From Neisseria subflava (GTDB lineage Bacteria > Pseudomonadota > Gammaproteobacteria > Burkholderiales > Neisseriaceae): a DNA stretch of 64,000 nucleotides. A program made the position numbers and the translations under genes. Under the pieces are notes generated by a model. The model did not search any database. It was not told where the DNA came from and saw only the letters and a program-made list of their open reading frames with translations. Below are positions 53,309 through 60,173 of this stretch, one piece after another. Every line of letters starts with the position of its first letter. The stretch's first letter is position 1. The stretch is from the NCBI RefSeq assembly GCF_005221305.1, contig NZ_CP039887.1, positions 868,001 through 932,000 of the forward strand, written 5' to 3'.

Positions 53309-53820
53309 GAACAGGATAACGGTCAACGGTTTGGTTGCAAAAGACAGAGGCAGCATATTGAGCAGGTAATAGAATGTGCCTTCGTAGTCGCCTTTATTGG
53401 CAATTTCTGCCAAGCATCCAGTACCTTCAACAGTATCAAACAGGCTGAAGCCGGAGAATACGGAGAACCAAATCACGAGGAAGCCGGCTAGTACCATAAT
53501 GGATGCCAGCACGAATTCGCGCAAAGTACGGCGTTTGGAAATTTTCGCTAAGAACACGCCCACAAATGGTGCCCAAGTAATCCACCATACCCAGTAAGCC
53601 ATTAGACCAATCGCGGTTGTGGAACAAGTACAGCTCGAAAGAATGGTGAACGGTTTGAGTAAGGATATTATCGATAGAGACAACCAAGTTGCTGAGGAAG
53701 TAGTGAGTCGGGTCAACCAAGAAAACAAACACCAGCATGAGCAAAGACAGAACTACAGTCATATCGCCCAGCCATTTCATACCTTTTTCAATCGGCAACA
53801 CAGCACCCAAAGTATAAATA
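53290..53820 (-). pseudogene. BCCT-family (choline/carnitine/betaine) transporter, internal fragment
   Basis: About 175 codons from the middle of a BetT-like transporter, in two frames. From about 53815 it reads LGAVLPIEKGMKWLGDMTVV and VFVFLVDPTHYFLSNLVVSI. Near 53605-53625 a frameshift moves to AYWVWWITWAPFVGVFLAKI (BCCT signature WWxxWxPFVGxFxAxIS) and LREFVLASIMVLAGFLVIWF. Both ends are missing: the 5' part stops in non-coding sequence before mpl, and the 3' part breaks at the ltrA end near 53300. Same strand as the acyltransferase remnant. Clearly non-functional. Confidence 0.8.
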
Positions 53821-53905
53821 TTTCAGTAGCAACTATAACCTAAAAATTCCCTATTAAGATTCAATCCTCCCTATCTCTTCCCCTATTCTTATTGCCGTTT
53901 TACTT

Positions 53906-53917
53906 TTCAGACGACCC
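53906..53917 (-). repeat. DUS variant close to mucosa type
   Basis: TTCAGACGACCC is the inverse of GGGTCGTCTGAA, one base from AG-mucDUS. It sits between the transporter remnant and mpl. Confidence 0.5.
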
Positions 53918-53934
53918 CTTTATCCAAACTCCGT

Positions 53935-53940
53935 TATAAT
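53935..53940 (+). promoter_or_regulatory. probable -10 element of mpl
   Basis: A perfect TATAAT 41 bases before the mpl ATG at 53981. It is inside the longest open frame and favours the later start. No good -35 is visible. Confidence 0.45.
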
Positions 53941-53980
53941 GACGGCTTTAAAATTAATTCATTCCCAAGACGGTCTTATC

Positions 53981-55357
53981 ATGAAACACATCCACATTAT
54001 CGGTATCGGCGGCACATTTATGGGCGGCGTAGCGGCTATTGCCAAAGAAGCAGGTTTTAAAGTCAGCGGTTGCGACGCGAAGATGTATCCGCCGATGAGC
54101 ACCCAGCTTGAAGCCTTAGGTATAGGCGTACACGAAGGTTTTGATGCCGCTCAATTAGACGAATTTAAAGCCGATATTTACGTTATCGGCAATGTTGCCA
54201 AACGCGGCATGGATGTGGTTGAAGCGATTTTAAACCGCGGCCTACCTTATATTTCCGGCCCACAATGGCTTGCTGAAAACGTATTACACCAACACTGGGT
54301 ACTCGGCGTAGCCGGAACACACGGCAAAACGACTACCGCCTCTATGCTGGCATGGGTCTTGGAATATGCCGGTCTCGCACCAGGCTTCCTGATTGGCGGC
54401 GTACCGGAAAACTTCAGCGTTTCCGCCCGTCTGCCGCAAACGCCGCGTCAAGACCCGAACAGCAAATCGCCGTTTTTCGTCATCGAAGCCGACGAATACG
54501 ACACCGCCTTTTTCGATAAACGCTCCAAATTCGTACATTACCGCCCGCGTACCATCGTGTTGAACAATCTGGAATTCGACCACGCCGATATCTTCGCCGA
54601 TTTGGGCGCGATACAGACCCAGTTCCACCACCTCGTGCGCACCGTGCCGTCCGAAGGCTTAATCGTCTGCAACGGACAGCAGCAAAGCCTGCAAGATACG
54701 CTCGACAAAGGCTGCTGGACGCCGGTGGAAAAATTCGGCACCGAACACGGCTGGCAGGTCGGCGAAGTCAATGCCGACGGCTCGTTTGACGTGTTGCTTG
54801 ACGGCAAAAAAGCCGGACACGTCGCATGGGATTTGATGGGCGGACACAACCGCATGAACGCGCTTGCCGTCATCTCCGCCGCACGTCATGCCGGAGTCGA
54901 CATTCAGACCGCCTGCGAAGCCTTGAGCGCGTTTAAAAACGTCAAACGCCGTATGGAAATCAAAGGCACGGTAAACGGTATCACCGTTTACGACGACTTC
55001 GCCCACCATCCGACCGCCATCGAAACCACCATCGAAGGCCTGCGCCAGCGCGTCGGAAATGCCCGCATCCTCGCCGTCCTCGAGCCGCGTTCCAACACCA
55101 TGAAACTTGGCACCATGAAAGCCGCTCTGCCCGAATGCCTCAAAGGTGCCGACCAAGTGTTCTGCTACGCCGGCGGCGTGGACTGGAACGTCGCCGAAGC
55201 TCTCGCGCCTTTGGACGGCAAGCTGCACGTCGGTCAAGACTTCGATGCCTTTGTTGCCGAAATTGTGAAAAATGCCGAAGCAGGCGACCATATTTTGATC
55301 ATGAGCAACGGCGGATTCGGCGGAATACACGGAAAGCTGTTGGAAGCGTTGAAATAA
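53981..55357 (+). CDS. mpl: UDP-MurNAc:L-Ala-gamma-D-Glu-meso-DAP ligase (murein peptide ligase)
   Basis: Cytosolic Mur-ligase-family enzyme that joins recycled murein tripeptide to UDP-MurNAc. The 458 residues show IIGIGGTFMGGVAAIAKEAG (Rossmann start), ATP loop GVAGTHGKTTTASMLAWVLE (about 110), VIEADEYDTAFFDKRSKFVH, and the C-terminal VYDDFAHHPTAIETTIEGLR and EPRSNTMKLG regions. The GTFMGG and SGCD features separate Mpl from MurC. The ATG at 53981 gives the family start MKHIHIIG; the 14 extra codons from 53939 would overlap the -10 box. Confidence 0.95.
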   Translation: MKHIHIIGIGGTFMGGVAAIAKEAGFKVSGCDAKMYPPMSTQLEALGIGVHEGFDAAQLDEFKADIYVIGNVAKRGMDVVEAILNRGLPYISGPQWLAENVLHQHWVLGVAGTHGKTTTASMLAWVLEYAGLAPGFLIGGVPENFSVSARLPQTPRQDPNSKSPFFVIEADEYDTAFFDKRSKFVHYRPRTIVLNNLEFDHADIFADLGAIQTQFHHLVRTVPSEGLIVCNGQQQSLQDTLDKGCWTPVEKFGTEHGWQVGEVNADGSFDVLLDGKKAGHVAWDLMGGHNRMNALAVISAARHAGVDIQTACEALSAFKNVKRRMEIKGTVNGITVYDDFAHHPTAIETTIEGLRQRVGNARILAVLEPRSNTMKLGTMKAALPECLKGADQVFCYAGGVDWNVAEALAPLDGKLHVGQDFDAFVAEIVKNAEAGDHILIMSNGGFGGIHGKLLEALK

Positions 55358-55384
55358 GAGTTTGTTGAAAGTTTTAAATGATTG

Positions 55385-55428
55385 GGGCCGTCTGAAAACC
55401 GGAATTTGGTTTTCAGACGGCCTTTTTG
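55385..55428 (+). terminator. DUS-pair terminator after mpl
   Basis: GGGCCGTCTGAA (first base differs from AG-DUS) and TTCAGACGGCCT pair across 15 bases and are followed by TTTTT. Confidence 0.8.
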
Positions 55429-55450
55429 TTGTGGATTGAGACTTTTGCAA

Positions 55451-55549
55451 AATACCTTTTACCCGGTGGCCAAAATCCAAACACAAATTCCCAAATCCCT
55501 AAATACCTTGGTAGAAATTTAGGGATTTGGGAATTTTGTAAAAGGTATT
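55451..55549. repeat. 99-nt palindromic repeat (MITE-like)
   Basis: Outer arms AATACCTTTTAC (55451-55462) and GTAAAAGGTATT (55538-55549) are perfect 12-bp inverses. Inner arms at 55485-55504 and 55517-55536 are perfect 20-bp inverses around a 12-base loop. The left side has 22 unpaired bases between arms, the right side one. It contains ATTCCC and GGGAAT, the ends of neisserial dRS3 repeats, but spaced 36 bases apart and not 8. The nearby GAGACTTTTGCAAAA resembles ends of neisserial IS5-type elements as I recall them. No coding capacity. Confidence 0.6.
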
Positions 55550-55618
55550 GAATATTTTATTTTTAAATCATAAACTTAATGGATGAATGCTTTGCTTTAT
55601 TCTTGCACGAACCGGCAT

Positions 55619-56059
55619 TCAGTCGGACATCTGCCGCTTCAAAAACCAATCTCCGAACGGCCAGTCCACGCTGTCGAGCAGGTTTTTGGTAATCAGCCCA
55701 AGCTCGGTATCGCCTTCGATTTGCAGTTTGCGATTGAAAAACAAAGTATCCGGGTCTTCCTCGCGCATCATCATGCGCATAAAGTCGATGCCGTTGGCGG
55801 CAAGGCGCAAATCGGGCGTACCCAAAAAATCCGCATCGATGAATTTTTCGGCATTGGCGGTGAAACGCACCTTGATGCCTGCGTCCAATACGTCAATTTC
55901 GAAGGTTCGACCGTCAAACAGGCTCATATCGGCGGGCAGCAATCCGCGTTTGAGCATGGTGTTGAGGGTAAAAACCAAAGCGAAGCGCGGTGGCCTGCCC
56001 GGTAATTTTCCGCCGATTTTTCCCGCCCATGCGGGCAATACAATTTCAGGCAACGCCAT
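55619..56059 (-). CDS. ubiT: ubiquinone biosynthesis accessory factor UbiT (SCP2 domain)
   Basis: SCP2/sterol-carrier-like lipid-binding protein of 146 residues, related to E. coli YhbT (UbiT). It is required for oxygen-independent ubiquinone synthesis and is thought to bind isoprenoid quinone intermediates. RGLLPADMSLFDGRTFEIDV and DTLFFNRKLQIEGDTELGLI are typical. Its start overlaps the end of ubiV by 14 bases, and it is last in the ubiU-ubiV-ubiT operon. The calls rest on the conserved three-gene order as well as sequence. Confidence 0.88.
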   Translation of the reverse strand: MALPEIVLPAWAGKIGGKLPGRPPRFALVFTLNTMLKRGLLPADMSLFDGRTFEIDVLDAGIKVRFTANAEKFIDADFLGTPDLRLAANGIDFMRMMMREEDPDTLFFNRKLQIEGDTELGLITKNLLDSVDWPFGDWFLKRQMSD

Positions 56060-56963
56060 AATATTCCTCCTTCACGGCTTCGATACCCGGCTGACCGTGC
56101 CAATAGCCGTCCACCAGCGTGCCGGTGGTCAGTCTTTCCAATTCGGGCAGCGCATCCGCCAGTGCGGTTTTGCCGTCCAATACATCGCGGTGGATACGGA
56201 CGATTTCCGCCATGCCGTGCATTTGCGGCGACAGGCGCAGCATGTTCACACCGATTTGTCGCAAATCCTCATGGTGCGGCAGCAGGTTTTGGCAGCCGTA
56301 AGACATGGTTTGGATGCCGTTGATGGTTAAAAACGGCTTGCCCTCGCGGGTGTTCATGTCCATACCTTGCTCGTAATCCAAGCAGCGGAATTCACAGCCG
56401 TCTTTGTTCAGGTTGTAATGCCGCGCGGTAAAGCAGCGTGAAGAGTACGCCAAAGGCATTTTGCCCCAAGCAAACAATTCCGTTTCGATGTCGTCTGAAG
56501 CCTTGATGATTTCGGCAACTTTGTCACGGCTCAACTCGGACGGCGCAATCCAGCGGTATGCGCCAAGTTTCTGAAACAATGCCAGCGTACTTTCATTGTA
56601 AATGTTCAGGCTGGCGCCGGCGACAAACGGAATACCGTGTTCGCGCGCCAATTTGACCGCGCCCATATCGTTGGCTTCGACTTTGAATTTGTCCTGCCCC
56701 GTGATTTTACGCAGGCGCTTCAAATCGGATTCACTTTCCAGCAGCACCTGCGACGACAAGATAATCTCTTTGCCGCTTTCCGCCAAATCTTCCGCCAAGC
56801 TGACCCAGTCGGCAAAACGCATTTTCTGGCGGCGCGAACACACCACTTCTCCCAGATAAATGGTGTCCACTGGCGCATCCAGCATAGCGGCGTAAAATTC
56901 CAGCAGGGCTTCCTTCTGCCAGAAAAACAAAACCGGCCCCAACGATAATTTCATCGGATTCAT
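56046..56963 (-). CDS. ubiV: oxygen-independent ubiquinone hydroxylation protein UbiV
   Basis: Peptidase-U32-family protein of 305 residues. UbiV pairs with UbiU and uses prephenate as oxygen donor to hydroxylate the ubiquinone ring without O2. The four 4Fe-4S ligands are visible: one Cys in GEVVCSRRQKMRF (about 42) and three in SSRCFTARHYNLNKDGCEFRC (about 177-197), as in E. coli UbiV. It lies 13 bases downstream of ubiU and overlaps ubiT. A variant DUS (ATGTCGTCTGAA on the plus strand) is inside the gene near 56488. Confidence 0.92.
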   Translation of the reverse strand: MNPMKLSLGPVLFFWQKEALLEFYAAMLDAPVDTIYLGEVVCSRRQKMRFADWVSLAEDLAESGKEIILSSQVLLESESDLKRLRKITGQDKFKVEANDMGAVKLAREHGIPFVAGASLNIYNESTLALFQKLGAYRWIAPSELSRDKVAEIIKASDDIETELFAWGKMPLAYSSRCFTARHYNLNKDGCEFRCLDYEQGMDMNTREGKPFLTINGIQTMSYGCQNLLPHHEDLRQIGVNMLRLSPQMHGMAEIVRIHRDVLDGKTALADALPELERLTTGTLVDGYWHGQPGIEAVKEEYYGVA

Positions 56964-56976
56964 TTTTCCTCCTCCC

Positions 56977-57984
56977 TTATTTCCACGGACGGCTGTATGC
57001 GCCCAAGGTCGTCTGATGCCCTTCCGAAACCTTGCTCAGCGCGTTGTTCCACACCGGATTGACTTTGAAATGAGCCGGATCGGCAGCGGCCGCGTCCAAA
57101 GCCTGCCGCAGCGATTTGGTAACCTGCGCCGTGTACATCGGGCTGCGCTGGCGGCCTTCGATTTTAATGGCGGATACACCGATTTTGATGAGTTCGGGCA
57201 ACATTTCCAAAACATTCAGGCTGGTCGGCTCTTCCAGCGCGTAATAGGTTTCGTCATTGACTTCAAAACGGCCTTTGCACAGTGTCGGATAGCCTGCCGG
57301 TTCGTTCGGTTTGTACTGGTCAATTAACACCTGGTTCAACCGCACGTTCATGCGGTCGGGCAGCTGCTCCCAACGCACCGCCTTCGCCGGTGAACACACG
57401 CCCTGCATATTCGGTGATTCGCCCGTCGCATAGCTCGATAAAATGCAGCGCCCTTCTACCATCACACACAAACTGCCGAAACCGAACACTTCGATTTCCA
57501 CATCCGTATTGTCAATCACATGCTTGACCTGATCGACCGTTAAAACGCGCGGCAACACGGCACGGCGGACGCCGAACAGTTCCTTCATCATATTGATGGC
57601 TTCGTAATTGGTCGCCGAACCCTGCACCGACATGTGCAGCCTCAAATTAGGATGACGCTCGGCGGCATAAGCCATAATCGCAGGGTCGGCAACGATTATC
57701 GCGTCCGCCCCCAGTTGCACCGCCGTATCGACAGCCCGATGCCACCGCTCGATTTGCCCCGCCTGGGCAAAAGTATTGATTGCCATCAACACATTGCGGC
57801 CGCGCGCATGGGCGTAAGCTACCCCTTCCTGCGCCGATTTCATATCGAAATTCAGTCCCGGAAAATTGCGCGCATTCGTCGCATCTTTCAGCCCCATATA
57901 AACTGTGTCAGCGCCATTGTCCACTGCCGTCTTCAAAGCAGGCAGATTACCGGCAGGACAAACCAACTCAGGGATTTTCGGCAT
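56977..57984 (-). CDS. ubiU: oxygen-independent ubiquinone hydroxylation protein UbiU
   Basis: Peptidase-U32-family Fe-S protein of 335 residues, homologous to E. coli YhbU. LVCPAGNLPALKTAVDNGAD opens the barrel. The four cluster cysteines appear in FGSLCVMVEGRC, GVCSPAKAVRW and PTLCKGRF, matching E. coli Cys169, 176, 193 and 232 in order. LEEPTSLNVLELLPEL and KIEGRQRSPMY are family motifs. First gene of the operon, behind an FNR-type promoter, consistent with a role in anaerobic or microaerobic respiration. Confidence 0.94.
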   Translation of the reverse strand: MPKIPELVCPAGNLPALKTAVDNGADTVYMGLKDATNARNFPGLNFDMKSAQEGVAYAHARGRNVLMAINTFAQAGQIERWHRAVDTAVQLGADAIIVADPAIMAYAAERHPNLRLHMSVQGSATNYEAINMMKELFGVRRAVLPRVLTVDQVKHVIDNTDVEIEVFGFGSLCVMVEGRCILSSYATGESPNMQGVCSPAKAVRWEQLPDRMNVRLNQVLIDQYKPNEPAGYPTLCKGRFEVNDETYYALEEPTSLNVLEMLPELIKIGVSAIKIEGRQRSPMYTAQVTKSLRQALDAAAADPAHFKVNPVWNNALSKVSEGHQTTLGAYSRPWK

Positions 57985-58046
57985 TTTGCGTTCCTCGACT
58001 CTTGTAGTTTGTTATTCGAAAATCAATATCTAATATGATTTCGGGT

Positions 58047-58087
58047 ATTTTAGAGATTTGGACACAAGACATTATGATTTAAATCAA
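58047..58087 (-). promoter_or_regulatory. FNR-dependent class II promoter of ubiUVT
   Basis: On the minus strand TTGATTTAAATCAT (58087-58074) matches TTGAT-N4-ATCAA at 9 of 10 specified bases. A TAAAAT -10 lies at 58052-58047. The centre-to-centre distance is 31 bases, exactly what places an FNR dimer at -41.5. The ubiU ATG is about 55 bases further on. Confidence 0.65.
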
Positions 58088-58232
58088 CTGTGAAATCAGG
58101 TTTGGATAGCGTATGTTTTAGTTAACATAATTTAACCATATAAAATATCAAGTTAATCAGCGGGTTATCTTTTCTAGCTTGATAATATGAGAATAGTTAT
58201 TATCTATTAAATTTATAGATTTTTACAATAAA

Positions 58233-58262
58233 AGGTCGTCTGAAACCTGTTTCAGACGACCT
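58233..58262. repeat. inverted pair of mucosa-type DUS, orphan hairpin
   Basis: AGGTCGTCTGAA (58233-58244) and TTCAGACGACCT (58251-58262) with a 6-base loop and TTTT following. It looks like a terminator but lies between two divergent genes with no gene ending into it. Confidence 0.7.
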
Positions 58263-58439
58263 TTTATCATGTACCAATTTAAAATCTATATTTACGAAAA
58301 ACGTTTTAGTAATACCCAAATAACACTCATCTATTATTTACCCATACATACTTGCTAAAGACCATTTTTCCATTATGCATTGCCAACCCACCCAAAAATT
58401 TGATAATAATGCAAACAACATCTAAGCCGTGTATATATC

Positions 58440-59093
58440 ATGAAACACAAAACAGCCTTTAAGCCCATAGTTATCAGTATTGTGCTTTCTATCCTTCTGA
58501 TTACAACAGCTGTATTTTTTGCCCGTCATCACAACTCTATCCCAAGTATTAATACCGATTTCCTACAACAGGAGATTACCGAACCCGAAGAACCATCTCC
58601 GCAAATTGTCCAATCTGCACGAAATCAAATTGGTAAAACCCTTTGTTACGACCCAGCTTACACGAAGCTCACTTATCCGATGGGCGATGTACCGATGGAA
58701 AAAGGCGTTTGCACAGACGTGGTCATCCGTGCATTGCGTGAGCAAAATATAGATTTGCAAGAGCTTGTTCATCAAGACATGAGCCGTAACTTTTCTGTCT
58801 ATCCGAAACGCTGGGGTTTGAAACAACCCGATACCAATATCGACCACCGCCGCGTCCCTAACCTAATGACTTATTTCACGCGTCAAGGCTGGGCCGTTCA
58901 AGACACAAACTATCAAGCCGGAGATATCGTAACTTGGGAGTTAAAAGGCAACCGTCCCCATATCGGCATTGTCTCCGATCGAAAAATCGGCGACAGGCCA
59001 CTGATTATCCATAATATCGGTTTGGGAACCCGTGAAGACGATGTCCTCTACCGCTACACCATTACCGGACATTTCAGACTTCCCGTTCAATAA
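58440..59093 (+). CDS. DUF1287-domain exported protein
   Basis: 217 residues. An N-terminal hydrophobic anchor or signal covers about residues 8-28 (PIVISIVLSILLITTAVFFA). The DUF1287 domain follows, related to NlpC/P60-type cysteine hydrolases. GVCTDVVIRALREQNID holds a candidate catalytic Cys (about 90), and GDIVTWELKGNRPHIGIVSD holds the candidate His. Early residues ARNQIGKTLCYDPAYTKLTY are also typical. A role in cell-wall peptide turnover is plausible but unproven for this family. Single gene, AT-rich surroundings. Confidence 0.8.
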   Translation: MKHKTAFKPIVISIVLSILLITTAVFFARHHNSIPSINTDFLQQEITEPEEPSPQIVQSARNQIGKTLCYDPAYTKLTYPMGDVPMEKGVCTDVVIRALREQNIDLQELVHQDMSRNFSVYPKRWGLKQPDTNIDHRRVPNLMTYFTRQGWAVQDTNYQAGDIVTWELKGNRPHIGIVSDRKIGDRPLIIHNIGLGTREDDVLYRYTITGHFRLPVQ

Positions 59094-59318
59094 ATCATGA
59101 GACTACTGAAAGATTCACTTCAATATCATACCTAATCTGTAATTTTGCGCTTTTTTTACAATCCACCTTTCGAGGCCGTCTGAAACCATAGATGGAATAA
59201 CCATCCGACAAAATATTAGAGACAGTGCGACATATTCCATATCACTGATATATATGATAGTGTGATGAACTTTTACGATTTTAATTATATTGGAATCATG
59301 GATGGAGAAAATCGGTAA

Positions 59319-59924
59319 GTGGATAAGCTATCGAAACTAAAGATTAAATATACAATTTTTATATCAATATTTTTTATCGTTTTTTAAAAGGGAGCTGAGT
59401 TTTATACATATACAGTCGATAATGTGCCTTCATATTTTATAGACTGGGAAAGGAATATTCCTTTCTTGCCCATATTTATGTTGCCTTATATGACGTCACC
59501 GTTTTTCTTCTTGGTCACTATATTTTTGGAAAAGAACGAAAGCAGTCTGAAATTACTGATAAAAAGAGCAGCCTTTTTAATCGGAGTTTCTACTGCTCTA
59601 TTTGTAATATTTCCTATGAAATTTTATTTTCCCAAGCCTGAAGTCGATAACCAAATTTTAAAATCCTTCTTTTATATTTTGGGAAAATTGGACAGTAGTT
59701 TTAATCAATGCCCGTCATTACATGTGAGTTTCGCTTTTCTTTCGGCTGAGGTTTATTGTAGAGAATTCAAATCCAAATTCTTAAAATCATTTTTTGGTAT
59801 ATGGGGGTTTTTACTCGCCATTTCGGTCTTATTTGTCTATCAACACCATTTAATCGATTTCGTAGGGGGAACATTGATATTTTTAATCACTTGCATCATT
59901 TTCCCAAGAAAAAAGACAGTTTAA
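59319..59924 (+). pseudogene. PAP2-superfamily phosphatase with an in-frame nonsense codon
   Basis: Membrane phosphatase/phosphotransferase of the PAP2 (AUR1-like) group. From a GTG at 59319 behind GGAGA the frame reads VDKLSKLKIKYTIFISIFFI, then hits TAA at 59385-59387. It continues in the same frame with KGAEFYTYTVDNVPSYFIDW and runs to 59924. PAP2 motifs CPSLHVSFAF and VYQHHLIDFVGG hold the two catalytic His, and KFYFPKPE may be a poor first motif. Without the stop it would have about 201 residues and five or six spans. A shorter protein of 166 residues could start at the GTG at 59424 and would lose the first span. The region is strikingly AT-rich compared with its neighbours, which suggests foreign origin. 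Confidence 0.65.
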
Positions 59925-59990
59925 GCGTTTTGTCACAGAATCTTAGAAAACCCTACAACAACGATTGAACCATAGTTCAAACATACAAAA

Positions 59991-60023
59991 AGGCCGTCTG
60001 AAACCATTTCAGACGGCCTTTTA
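59991..60023. terminator. inverted DUS pair, PAP2 gene / feo operon
   Basis: AGGCCGTCTGAA and TTCAGACGGCCT across 5 bases with TTTT, between convergent transcription units. Confidence 0.82.
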
Positions 60024-60044
60024 CTTTTACCTAACCCTCTTTAT

Positions 60045-60173
60045 TTAACCGCAACCGCCGCATTTGCCGCAGCCGCTGCTGCAGTCGCGTTTTTTCGGTT
60101 TGAACACGAATTTTCGCAAGAGGAAGAATACGCAGGTGAGCATAATTAAGCCGACGATAATATATTGAGTCAT
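60045..60173 (-). CDS. FeoB-associated Cys-rich small membrane protein
   Basis: 42-residue protein. One membrane span (about residues 4-20, YIIVGLIMLTCVFFLLR) is followed by a basic stretch and a Cys/Gly tail CSSGCGKCGGCG with four cysteines. Such proteins are found behind feoB in many bacteria and are thought to assist FeoB, perhaps in place of FeoC; the tail may bind iron. The start overlaps the feoB stop in an ATGA arrangement, so it is translationally coupled. Confidence 0.85.
   Translation of the reverse strand: MTQYIIVGLIMLTCVFFLLRKFVFKPKKRDCSSGCGKCGGCG

Larger units (their letters stand above)
57985..58439. other. divergent intergenic region, ubiU / DUF1287 gene
   Basis: 455 AT-rich bases without a gene. 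It holds the FNR box and -10 of ubiU (58047-58087) and a mucosa-type DUS hairpin (58233-58262) that ends no visible gene. I see no clear promoter for the DUF1287 gene. Confidence 0.6.

Noticed and set aside
53939..53980. Upstream start for mpl
   Set aside because: The 14 extra codons overlap a perfect TATAAT and precede the conserved family N-terminus.
55451..55549. Palindrome as a Correia repeat
   Set aside because: It lacks the Correia terminal sequence as I know it and has a different internal layout.
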